Positions 35,725 to 44,767 of a stretch of 64,000 bases of DNA are shown here, piece after piece; positions within the stretch are counted from its first letter, which is position 1; every line of letters starts with the position of its first letter. Made by a program: the position numbers and the translations under genes. Below the pieces are notes generated by a model. That model worked only from the letters and a program-made list of their open reading frames with translations. It was not told where the DNA came from and made no database searches. This DNA is from Anoplopoma fimbria (lineage: Eukaryota; Chordata; Actinopteri; Perciformes; Anoplopomatidae): positions 1,045,997 to 1,109,996 of the forward strand of contig NC_072457.1 of the NCBI RefSeq assembly GCF_027596085.1, given 5' to 3'.

Positions 35725-36064
35725 TCTCATTTAACTTCTGCTTTCTGCCGGCGAGTCTGTCGGACCATAGATGTGTTGCCCTGCTGGAGGCAGTCCGCAA
35801 TAGTGGTAGGATGTGATGGTGATGGTATGGACCGCTATTTAGCTTGGGTGAAACTATTGCAGCCGCTTGAGACCTGAAAGGTGGTAAAAGTTGCTTATCT
35901 TCACGTACAACCGCTGGAATTCATGTAATGGTGCAGTTACTAAATATTCAGCATGTTTATGGCACAACAGTTTTCCTGGTTGAATAAGGTGAGATGACAT
36001 TTAGAAGTTTCGGAATCAACCACTTCTATAAAGAGTAGATTCTCTTGGTTGCCAACATCTGTAA

Positions 36065-36136
36065 AGGGGGCACCCAGAGTTGAACTGGGGACCTCTTGAT
36101 CTGCAGTCAAATGCTCTACCACTGAGCTATACCCCC
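36065..36136 (-). tRNA. trnac-gca: tRNA-Cys(GCA), array copy 86
   Basis: Intact. Long upstream, short downstream. Trailer hairpin G to T change as in copy 22. Confidence 0.97.
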
Positions 36137-36504
36137 TCTCATTTATCTTCTGCTTTCTGGCGGCGAGTATGTCGGTACCCATGAGATATACACCTTCCAT
36201 TAAAATTAGCATCCACACGAGAGGCAAAGTTCATAATAAACTAAGTTGTGCAATGGTTGATGGCATTGGCTATCTGGACTTTTGAGTATTAAACTATTGC
36301 AGCCACTTGAGATCTGAAAGATGGTAAAAGTTGCTTATCCTAACGTACAACAGCTGGAAGTCATGTAATGGTGCAATCATTCACTGATCAGCATGTTTAT
36401 GGCACCATAGTTTTCCTGGTTGAATAAGGTGAGATGACATTTAGAAGGTTCGGAATCAACCACTTCTATAAAGAGTAGATTCTCTTGGTTGCCAACATCT
36501 GTAA

Positions 36505-36576
36505 AGGGGGCACCCAGAGTTGAACTGGGGACCTCTTGATCTGCAGTCAAATGCTCTACCACTGAGCTATACCCCC
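36505..36576 (-). tRNA. trnac-gca: tRNA-Cys(GCA), array copy 87
   Basis: Intact. Short upstream (one extra C at TTGCCCCTG), long downstream. Confidence 0.97.
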
Positions 36577-36882
36577 TCTCATTTAACTTGTGCTTTCTGC
36601 CGGCGAGTCTGTCGGACCATAGATGTGTTGCCCCTGCTGGAGGCAGTCCGCAATAGTGGTAGGATGTGATGGTGATGGTATGGACCGCTATTTAGCTTGG
36701 GTGAAACTATTGCAGCCGCTTGAGACCTGAAAGGTGGTAAAAGTTGCTTATCTTCACGTACAACCGCTGGAATTCATGTAATGGTGCAGTTACTAAATAT
36801 TCAGCATGTTTATGGCACAACAGTTTTCCTGGTTGAATAAGGTGAGATGACATTTAGAAGGTTTGGAATCAACCACTTCTAT

Positions 36883-36887
36883 AAAAA
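36883..36887 (-). terminator. Candidate Pol III terminator TTTTT of copy 88
   Basis: T5 at the standard position past the gene. Confidence 0.6.
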
Positions 36888-36917
36888 GTAGATTCTCTTG
36901 GTTGCCAACATCTGTAA

Positions 36918-36989
36918 AGGGGGCACCCAGAGTTGAACTGGGGACCTCTTGATCTGCAGTCAAATGCTCTACCACTGAGCTATACCCCC
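36918..36989 (-). tRNA. trnac-gca: tRNA-Cys(GCA), array copy 88
   Basis: Intact. Long upstream, short downstream. T5 in the trailer. Confidence 0.97.
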
Positions 36990-37358
36990 TCTCATTTATC
37001 TTCTGCTTTCTGGCGGCGAGTATGTCGGTACCCATGAGATATACACCTTCCATTAAAATTAGCATCCACACGAGAGGCAAAGTTCATAATAAACTAAGTT
37101 GTACAATTGGTTGATGGCATTGGCTATCTGGACTTTTGAGTATTAAACTTTTTCAGCCACTTGAGACCTTAAAGGTGGTAAAAGTTGCTTATCTTCACGT
37201 ACAACAGCTGGAAGTCATGTAATGGTGCAATCATTCACTGATCAGCATGTTTATGGCACAACAGTTTTCCTGGTTGAATAAGGTGAGATGACATTTAGAA
37301 GGTTCGGAATCAACCACTTCTATAAAGAGTAGATTCTCTTGGTTGCCAACATCTGTAA

Positions 37359-37430
37359 AGGGGGCACCCAGAGTTGAACTGGGGACCTCTTGATCTGCAG
37401 TCAAATGCTCTACCACTGAGCTATACCCCC
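37359..37430 (-). tRNA. trnac-gca: tRNA-Cys(GCA), array copy 89
   Basis: Intact. Long spacers on both sides. Confidence 0.97.
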
Positions 37431-37799
37431 TCTCATTTATCTTCTGCTTTCTGGCGGCGAGTATGTCGGTACCCATGAGATATACACCTTCCATTAAAAT
37501 TAGCATCCACACGAGAGGCAAAGTTCATAATAAACTAAGTTGTACAATTGGTTGATGGCATTGGCTATCTGGACTTTTGAGTATTAAACTATTGCAGCCA
37601 CTTGAGACCTGAAAGGAGGTAAAAGTTGCTTATCTTCACGTACAACAGCTGGAAGTCATGTAATGGTGCAATCATTCACTGATCAGCATGTTTATGGCAC
37701 AACAGTTTTCCTGGTTGAATAAGGTGAGATGACATTTAGAAGGTTCGGAATCAACCACTTCTATAAAGAGTAGATTCTCTTGGTTGCCAACATCTGTAA

Positions 37800-37871
37800 A
37801 GGGGGCACCCAGAGTTGAACTGGGGACCTCTTGATCTGCAGTCAAATGCTCTACCACTGAGCTATACCCCC
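37800..37871 (-). tRNA. trnac-gca: tRNA-Cys(GCA), array copy 90
   Basis: Intact. Short upstream, long downstream. Confidence 0.97.
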
Positions 37872-38175
37872 TCTCATGTATCTTCTGCTTTCTGCCGGCG
37901 AGTCTGTCGGACCATAGATGTGTTCCCTGCTGGAGGCAGTCCGCAATAGTGGTAGGATGTGATGGTGATGGTATGGACCGCTATTTAGCTTGGGTGAAAC
38001 TATTGCAGCCGCTTAAGACCTGAACGGTGGTAAAAGTTGCTTATCTTCACGTACAACAGCTGGAATTCATGTAATGGTGCAGTTACTAACTTTTCAGCAT
38101 GTTTATGGCACAACAGTTTTCCTGGTTGAATAAGGTGAGATGACATTTAGAAGGTTTGGAATCAACCACTTCTAT

Positions 38176-38180
38176 AAAAA
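38176..38180 (-). terminator. Candidate Pol III terminator TTTTT of copy 91
   Basis: T5 at the standard position past the gene. Confidence 0.6.
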
Positions 38181-38210
38181 GTAGATTCTCTTGGTTGCCA
38201 ACATCTGTAA

Positions 38211-38282
38211 AGGGGGCACCCAGAGTTGAACTGGGGACCTCTTGATCTGCAGTCAAATGCTCTACCACTGAGCTATACCCCC
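38211..38282 (-). tRNA. trnac-gca: tRNA-Cys(GCA), array copy 91
   Basis: Intact. Short spacers on both sides. T5 in the trailer. Confidence 0.97.
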
Positions 38283-38622
38283 TCTCATTTATCTTGTGCT
38301 TTCTGCCGGCGAGTCTGTCGGACCATAGATGTGTTGCCCTGCTGGAGGTAGTCCGCAATAGTGGTAGGATGTGATGGTGATGGTATGGACCGCTATTTAG
38401 CTTGGGTGAAACTATTGCAGCCGCTTGAGACCTGAAAGGTGGTAAAAGTTGCTTATCTTCACGTACAACCACTGGAATTCATGTAATGGTGCAGTTACTA
38501 AATATTCAGCATGTTTATGGCACAACAGTTTTCCTGGTTGAATAAGGTGAGATGACATTTAGAAGTTTCGGAATCAACCACTTCTATAAAGAGTAGATTC
38601 TCTTGGTTGCCAACATCTGTAA

Positions 38623-38694
38623 AGGGGGCACCCAGAGTTGAACTGGGGACCTCTTGATCTGCAGTCAAATGCTCTACCACTGAGCTATACCCCC
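38623..38694 (-). tRNA. trnac-gca: tRNA-Cys(GCA), array copy 92
   Basis: Intact. Long upstream, short downstream. Trailer hairpin G to T change. Confidence 0.97.
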
Positions 38695-39063
38695 TCTCAT
38701 TTATCTTCTGCTTTCTGGCGGCGAGTATGTCGGTACCCATGAGATATACACCTTCCATTAAAATTAGCATCCACACGAGAGGCAAAGTTCATAATAAACT
38801 AAGTTGTACAATTGGTTGATGGCATTGGCTATCTGGACTTTTGAGTATAAAACTATTGCAGCCACTTGAGACCTGAAAGGTGGTAAAAGTTGCTTATCTT
38901 CACGTACAACAGCTGGAAGTCATGTAATGGTGCAATCATTCACTGATCAGCATGTTTATGGCACAACAGTTTTCCTGGTTGAATAAGGTGAGATGACATT
39001 TAGAAGGTTCGGAATCAACCACTTCTATAAAGAGTAGATTCTCTTGGTTGCCAACATCTGTAA

Positions 39064-39134
39064 AGGGGGCACCCAGAGTTGAACTGGGGACCTCTTGATC
39101 TGCAGTCAAATGCTCTACCACTGAGCTATACCCC
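39064..39134 (-). tRNA. trnac-gca: tRNA-Cys(GCA), array copy 93, G1 lost
   Basis: Four opening Gs. Short upstream, long downstream. Confidence 0.85.
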
Positions 39135-39474
39135 TCTCTTTTAACTTGTGCTTTCTGCCGGCGAGTATGTCGGACCATAGATGTGTTGCCCTGCTGGAGG
39201 CAGTCCGCAATAGTGGTAGGATGTGATGGTGATGGTATGGACCGCTATTTAGCTTGGGTGAAACTATTGCAGCCGCTTGAGACCTGAAAGGTGGTAAAAG
39301 TTGCTTATCTTCACGTACAACCACTGGAATTCATGTAATGGTGCAGTTACTAAATATTCAGCATGTTTATGGCACAACAGTTTTCCTGGTTGAATAAGGT
39401 GAGATGACATTTAGAAGTTTCGGAATCAACCACTTCTATAAAGAGTAGATTCTCTTGGTTGCCAACATCTGTAA

Positions 39475-39546
39475 AGGGGGCACCCAGAGTTGAACTGGGG
39501 ACCTCTTGATCTGCAGTCAAATGCTCTACCACTGAGCTATACCCCC
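39475..39546 (-). tRNA. trnac-gca: tRNA-Cys(GCA), array copy 94
   Basis: Intact. Long upstream, short downstream. Trailer hairpin G to T change. Confidence 0.97.
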
Positions 39547-39907
39547 TCTCATTTATCTTCTGCTTTCTGGCGGCGAGTATGTCGGTACCCATGAGATATA
39601 CACCTTCCATTAAAATTAGCATCCACACGAGAGGCAAAGTTCATAATAAACTAAGTTGTACAATTGGTTGATGGCATTGGCTATCTGGACTTTTGAGTAT
39701 TAAACTTTTTCAGCCACTTGAGACCTTAAAGGTGGTAAAAGTTGCTTATACTTACGTACTGCAGCTGGAAGTCATGTAATGGTGCAATCATTCACTGATC
39801 AACATGTTTAGGGCACCATAGGTAGAATAAGGTGAGATGACATTTAGAAGGTTCGGAATCAACCACTTCTATAAAGAGTAGATTCTCTTGGTTGCCAACA
39901 TCTGTAA

Positions 39908-39979
39908 AGGGGGCACCCAGAGTTGAACTGGGGACCTCTTGATCTGCAGTCAAATGCTCTACCACTGAGCTATACCCCC
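39908..39979 (-). tRNA. trnac-gca: tRNA-Cys(GCA), array copy 95
   Basis: Intact. Short upstream, long downstream. Trailer block deletion as in copy 29. Confidence 0.97.
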
Positions 39980-40284
39980 TCTCTTTTAACTTGTGCTTTC
40001 TGCCGGCGAGTATGTCGGACCATAGATGTGTGGCCCTGCTGGAGGCAGTCCGCAATAGTGGTAGGATGTGATGGTGATGGTATGGACCGCTATTTAGCTT
40101 GGGTGAAACTATTGCAGCCGCTTGAGACCTGAAAGGTGGTAAAAGTTGCTTATCTTCACGTACAACCGCTGGAATTCATGTAATGGTGCAGTTACTAAAT
40201 ATTCAGCATGTTTATGGCACAACAGTTTTCCTGGTTGAATAAGGTGAGATGACATTTAGAAGGTTTGGAATCAACCACTTCTAT

Positions 40285-40289
40285 AAAAA
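40285..40289 (-). terminator. Candidate Pol III terminator TTTTT of copy 96
   Basis: T5 at the standard position past the gene. The most upstream of the 13 in the array. Confidence 0.6.
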
Positions 40290-40319
40290 GTAGATTCTCT
40301 TGGTTGCCAACATCTGTAA

Positions 40320-40391
40320 AGGGGGCACCCAGAGTTGAACTGGGGACCTCTTGATCTGCAGTCAAATGCTCTACCACTGAGCTATACCCCC
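40320..40391 (-). tRNA. trnac-gca: tRNA-Cys(GCA), array copy 96
   Basis: Intact. Long upstream, short downstream. T5 in the trailer. Confidence 0.97.
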
Positions 40392-40760
40392 TCTCATTTA
40401 TCTTCTGCTTTCTGGCGGCGAGTATGTCGGTACCCATGAGATATACACCTTCCATTAAAATTAGCATCCGCACGAGAGGCAAAGTTCATAATACACTACG
40501 TTGTGCAACTGGTTGATGGCATTGGCTATCTGGACTTTTGAGTATTAAACTATTGCAGCCACTTGAGATCTGAAAGATGGTAAAAGTTGCTTATCTTCAC
40601 GTACAACAGCTGGAAGTCATGTAATGGTGCAATCATTCACTGATCAGCATGTTTATGGCACAACAGTTTTCCTGGTTGAATAAGGTGAGATGACATTTAG
40701 AAGGTTCGGAATCAACCACTTCTATAAAGAGTAGATTCTCTTGGTTGCCAACATCTGTAA

Positions 40761-40831
40761 AGGGGGCACCCAGAGTTGAACTGGGGACCTCTTGATCTGC
40801 AGTCAAATGCTCTACCACTGAGCTATACCCC
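40761..40831 (-). tRNA. trnac-gca: tRNA-Cys(GCA), array copy 97, G1 lost
   Basis: Four opening Gs. Short upstream, long downstream. Confidence 0.85.
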
Positions 40832-41171
40832 TCTCTTTTATCTTCTGCTTTCTGCCGGCGAGTCTGTCGGACCATAGATGTGTTGCCCTGCTGGAGGCAG
40901 TCCGCAATAGTGGTAGGATGTGATGGTGATGGTATGGACCGCTATTTAGCTTGGGTGAAACTATTGCAGCCGCTTAAGACCTGAACGGTGGTAAAAGTTG
41001 CTTATCTTCACGTACAACAGCTGGAATTCATGTAATGGTGCAGTTACTAACTTTTCAGCATGTTTATGGCACAACAGTTTTCCTGGTTGAATAAGGTGAG
41101 ATGACATTTAGAAGGTTCGGAATCAACCACTTCTATAAAGAGTAGATTCTCTTGGTTGCCAACATCTGTAA

Positions 41172-41243
41172 AGGGGGCACCCAGAGTTGAACTGGGGACC
41201 TCTTGATCTGCAGTCAAATGCTCTACCACTGAGCTATACCCCC
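41172..41243 (-). tRNA. trnac-gca: tRNA-Cys(GCA), array copy 98
   Basis: Intact. Long upstream, short downstream. Confidence 0.97.
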
Positions 41244-41612
41244 TCTCATTTATCTTCTGCTTTCTGGCGGCGAGTATGTCGGTACCCATGAGATATACAC
41301 CTTCCATTAAAATTAGCATCCGCACGAGAGGCAAAGTTCATAATACACTACGTTGTGCAAGTGGTTGATGGCATTGGCTATCTGGACTTTTGAGTATAAA
41401 ACTATTGCAGCCACTTGAGATCTGAAAGGTGGTAAAAGTTGCTTATCTTCATGTACAACAGCTGGAAGTCATGTAATGGTGCAATCATTCACTGATCAGC
41501 ATGTTTATGGCACAACAGTTTTCCTGGTTGAATAAGGTGAGATGACATTTAGAAGTTTCGGAATCAACCACTTCTATAAAGAGTAGATTCTCTTGGTTGC
41601 CAACATCTGTAA

Positions 41613-41684
41613 AGGGGGCACCCAGAGTTGAACTGGGGACCTCTTGATCTGCAGTCAAATGCTCTACCACTGAGCTATACCCCC
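41613..41684 (-). tRNA. trnac-gca: tRNA-Cys(GCA), array copy 99
   Basis: Intact. Long spacers on both sides. Trailer hairpin G to T change. Confidence 0.97.
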
Positions 41685-42053
41685 TCTCATTTATCTTCTG
41701 CTTTCTGGCGGCGAGTATGTCGGTACCCATGAGATATACACCTTCCATTAAAATTAGCATCCACACGAGAGGCAAAGTTCATAATAAACTAAGTTGTACA
41801 ATTGGTTGATGGCATTGGCTATCTGGACTTTTGAGTATAAAACTATTGCAGCCACTTGAGATCTGAAAGATGGTAAAAGTTGCTTATCTTCACGTACAAC
41901 AGCTGGAAGTCATGTAATGGTGCAATCATTCACTGATCAGCATGTTTATGGCACAACAGTTTTCCTGGTTGAATAAGGTGAGATGACATTTAGAAGGTTC
42001 GGAATCAACCACTTCTATAAAGAGTAGATTCTCTTGGTTGCCAACATCTGTAA

Positions 42054-42125
42054 AGGGGGCACCCAGAGTTGAACTGGGGACCTCTTGATCTGCAGTCAAA
42101 TGCTCTACCACTGAGCTATACCCCC
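42054..42125 (-). tRNA. trnac-gca: tRNA-Cys(GCA), array copy 100
   Basis: Intact. Chimeric upstream, long downstream. Confidence 0.97.
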
Positions 42126-42496
42126 TCTCATTTATCTTCTGCTTTCTGCCGGCGAGTATGTCGGACCATGAGATATACACCTTCCATTAAAATTAGCATC
42201 CACCCTGCTGGAGAGGCAAAGTTCATAATAAACTAAGTTGTAGGATGGTTGATGGCATTGGCTATCTGGACTTTTGAGTATTAAACTATTGCAGCCACTT
42301 GAGACCTGAAAGGTGGTAAAAGTTGCTTATCTTCACGTACAACAGCTGGAATTCATGTAATGGTGCAATCATTCACTGATCAGCATGTTTATGGCACAAC
42401 AGTTTTCCTGGTTGAATAAGGTGAGATGACATTTAGAAGGTTCGGAATCAACCACTTCTATAAAGAGTAGATTCTCTTGGTTGCCAACATCTGTAA
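42126..42496. repeat. Chimeric spacer, long body with short patches
   Basis: Starts CCGGCGAGTATGTCGGACC, then long-type, with short-type CCCTGCTGGAG inserted before AGGCAAAGTTC and GTAGGATGG before TTGATGG. Spacing 443 bp. Confidence 0.8.
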
Positions 42497-42568
42497 AGGG
42501 GGCACCCAGAGTTGAACTGGGGACCTCTTGATCTGCAGTCAAATGCTCTACCACTGAGCTATACCCCC
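42497..42568 (-). tRNA. trnac-gca: tRNA-Cys(GCA), array copy 101
   Basis: Intact. The only copy flanked by chimeric spacers on both sides. Confidence 0.97.
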
Positions 42569-42918
42569 TCTCATTTAACTTCTGCTTTCTGCCGGCGAGT
42601 ATGTCGGACCATAGATGTACACCTTCTGGAAATTAGCATCCGCACGAGTGGTAGGATGTAATATGGTGATGGTTGATGGACCGGCTATTTGGACTTTTGG
42701 TATTAAACTATTGCAGCCACTTGAGACCTGAAAGGTGGTAAAAGTTGCTTATCTTCACGTACAACAGCTGGAATTCATGTAATGGTGCAATCATTCACTG
42801 ATCAGCATGTTTATGGCACAACAGTTTTCCTGGTTGAATAAGGTGAGATGACATTTAGAAGGTTCGGAATCAACCACTTCTATAAAGAGTAGATTCTCTT
42901 GGTTGCCAACATCTGTAA
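42569..42918. repeat. Chimeric spacer, heavily shuffled
   Basis: Short-type ACCATAGATGT runs into long-type ACACCTTC, then a degraded TGGAAATTAGCATCC, then short-type GTGGTAGGATG, then a mixture before long-type TATTAAACTATTGC. Spacing 422 bp. Confidence 0.8.
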
Positions 42919-42990
42919 AGGGGGCACCCAGAGTTGAACTGGGGACCTCTTGATCTGCAGTCAAATGCTCTACCACTGAGCTATACCCCC
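42919..42990 (-). tRNA. trnac-gca: tRNA-Cys(GCA), array copy 102
   Basis: Intact. Short upstream, chimeric downstream. Confidence 0.97.
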
Positions 42991-43329
42991 TCTCTTTAAC
43001 TTGTGCTTTCTGCCGGCGAGTCTGTCGGACCATAGATGTGTTGCCCTGCTGGAGGCAGTCCGCAATAGTGGTAGGATGTGATGGTGATGGTATGGACCGC
43101 TATTTAGCTTGGGTGAAACTATTGCAGCCGCTTGAGACCTGAAAGGTGGTAAAAGTTGCTTATCTTCATGTACAACCGCTGGAATTCATGTAATGGTGCA
43201 GTTACTAAATATTCAGCATGTTTATGGCACAACAGTTTTCCTGGTTGAATAAGGTGAGATGACATTTAGAAGGTTCGGAATCAACCACTTCTATAAAGAG
43301 TAGATTCTCTTGGTTGCCAACATCTGTAA

Positions 43330-43401
43330 AGGGGGCACCCAGAGTTGAACTGGGGACCTCTTGATCTGCAGTCAAATGCTCTACCACTGAGCTATACCCC
43401 C
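43330..43401 (-). tRNA. trnac-gca: tRNA-Cys(GCA), array copy 103
   Basis: Intact. Long upstream, short downstream. Confidence 0.97.
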
Positions 43402-43770
43402 TCTCATTTATCTTCTGCTTTCTGGCGGCGAGTATGTCGGTACCCATGAGATATACACCTTCCATTAAAATTAGCATCCGCACGAGAGGCAAAGTTCATA
43501 ATACACTAAGTTGTGCAACTGGTTGATGGCATTGGCTATCTGGACTTTTGAGTATTAAACTATTGCAGCCACTTGAGATCTGAAAGATGGTAAAAGTTGC
43601 TTATCTTCACGTACAACAGCTGGAAGTCATGTAATGGTGCAATCATTCACTGATCAGCATGTTTTGGGCACCATAGTTTTCCTGGTTGAATAAGGTGAGA
43701 TGACATTTAGAAGGTTCGGAATCAACCACTTCTATAAAGAGTAGATTCTCTTGGTTGCCAACATCTGTAA

Positions 43771-43841
43771 AGGGGGCACCCAGAGTTGAACTGGGGACCT
43801 CTTGATCTGCAGTCAAATGCTCTACCACTGAGCTATACCCC
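43771..43841 (-). tRNA. trnac-gca: tRNA-Cys(GCA), array copy 104, G1 lost
   Basis: Four opening Gs. Short upstream, long downstream. Confidence 0.85.
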
Positions 43842-44181
43842 TCTCTTTTAACTTGTGCTTTCTGCCGGCGAGTCTGTCGGACCATAGATGTGTTGCCCTG
43901 CTGGAGGCAGTCCGCAATAGTGGTAGGATGTGATGGTGATGGTATGGACCGCCATTTAGCTTGGGTGAAACTATTGCAGCCGCTTGAGACCTGAAAGGTG
44001 GTAAAAGTTGCTTATCTTCACGTACAACCGCTGGAATTCATGTAATGGTGCAGTTACTAACTTTTCAGCATGTTTATGGCACAACAGTTTTCCTGGTTGA
44101 ATAAGGTGAGATGACATTTAGAAGGTTCGGAATCAACCACTTCTATAAAGAGTAGATTCTCTTGGTTGCCAACATCTGTAA

Positions 44182-44253
44182 AGGGGGCACCCAGAGTTGA
44201 ACTGGGGACCTCTTGATCTGCAGTCAAATGCTCTACCACTGAGCTATACCCCC
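44182..44253 (-). tRNA. trnac-gca: tRNA-Cys(GCA), array copy 105
   Basis: Intact, the most upstream undamaged copy. The upstream spacer is short-type but lacks about 135 bp (276-bp spacing) and has private point changes. Short downstream. Confidence 0.97.
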
Positions 44254-44457
44254 TCTCTTTTAACTTGTGCTTTCTGCCGGCGAGTCTGTCGGACCATAGA
44301 TGTGTTGCCCTGCTAGAGGCAGTCCGCAATCGTGATAGGATGTGATGGTGATGGTATGGACCGCCATATAGCTTGGGTGAAACTATTGCAGCCGCTTGAG
44401 ACCTGAAAGGTGGTAAAGAAGTTGCTTATAAAGAGTTCACGTTGCCAACATCTGTAA

Positions 44458-44524
44458 AGGGGGCACCCAGAGTTGAACTGGTCTTGATCTGCAGTCAAAT
44501 GCTCTACCACTGAGCTATACCCCC
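44458..44524 (-). pseudogene. trnac-gca: Damaged tRNA-Cys copy 106, 5-nt deletion
   Basis: GGTCC is missing at the junction of the variable loop and T stem (67 nt in place of 72), so the T stem cannot form normally and the spacing between A and B boxes is reduced. Acceptor and anticodon arms are intact. Last tRNA of the array at its upstream end. Confidence 0.85.
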
Positions 44525-44767
44525 TTTTTAACTTGTGCTTTCTGCCGGCGAGTCTGTCGGACCATAGATGTGTTGCCCTGCTGGAGGCAGTCCGCAATAG
44601 TGGTAGGATGTGATGGTGATGGTATGGACCGCCATTTAGCTTGGGTGAAACTATTGCAGCCGCTTGAGACCTGAAAGGAGGTAAAAGTTGCTTATCTTCA
44701 CGTACAACCGCTGGAAGTCATGTAATGGTGCAATCATTCACTTTAGCATGTTTAGGGCACCATAGTT
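44525..44767 (-). repeat. Partial short-type spacer, array boundary
   Basis: Follows the short spacer from CTTGTGC to GGGCACCATAGTT and then stops matching. Beyond 44767 the sequence is unique. Confidence 0.85.

Larger units (their letters stand above)
1..44767 (-). repeat. Tandem array of 106 tRNA-Cys(GCA) gene units
   Basis: Each unit is a 72-nt tRNA gene plus a spacer. Read on the minus strand the gene has a 7-bp acceptor stem (GGGGGTA with TGCCCCC, discriminator T), a D stem GCTC/GAGC, an anticodon stem TTTGA/TCAAG with loop CTGCAGA (anticodon GCA at positions 34-36, cysteine), and a T stem CCCAG/CTGGG with loop TTCAACT. The internal A box (TAGCTCAGTGG) and B-box core (GTTC.A..C) are present. 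tRNA starts are about 411 bp apart (short spacer) or about 441 bp apart (long spacer). Long spacers are marked by TTCCATTAAAATTAG and start GGCGGCGAG; short ones by GTGTTGCCCTGCTGGAGG and start CCGGCGAG. 'Upstream' in the gene entries means the 5' leader side (higher coordinates); 'downstream' means the 3' trailer side (lower coordinates). The usual trailer has T-run TCTTT. The array is cut by the left window edge and ends in a partial unit at 44767. Confidence 0.98.

Noticed and set aside
886..44400. Plus-strand open frames beginning MNWGPLDLQSNALPLSYTPS
   Set aside because: Antisense translation of the same tRNA gene plus short-type spacer, starting at a TTG codon. No independent support.
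332..44597. About 100 minus-strand open frames of 60-129 aa sharing GYSSVVEHLTADQEVP
   Set aside because: This segment is the translation of the tRNA-Cys gene itself. Such peptides are a well-known false protein family. Conservation comes from the repeat, and frame ends shift with spacer indels.
1..44767. Regularly spaced repeats suggesting a CRISPR array
   Set aside because: The 72-nt repeated unit folds as tRNA-Cys, spacers are 340-370 bp and alike, and the sequence context is a vertebrate genome.
1..44767. 5S rRNA or snRNA tandem array
   Set aside because: Unit size would fit, but the conserved part is a complete tRNA cloverleaf with A and B boxes, and no 5S or snRNA motif is present.
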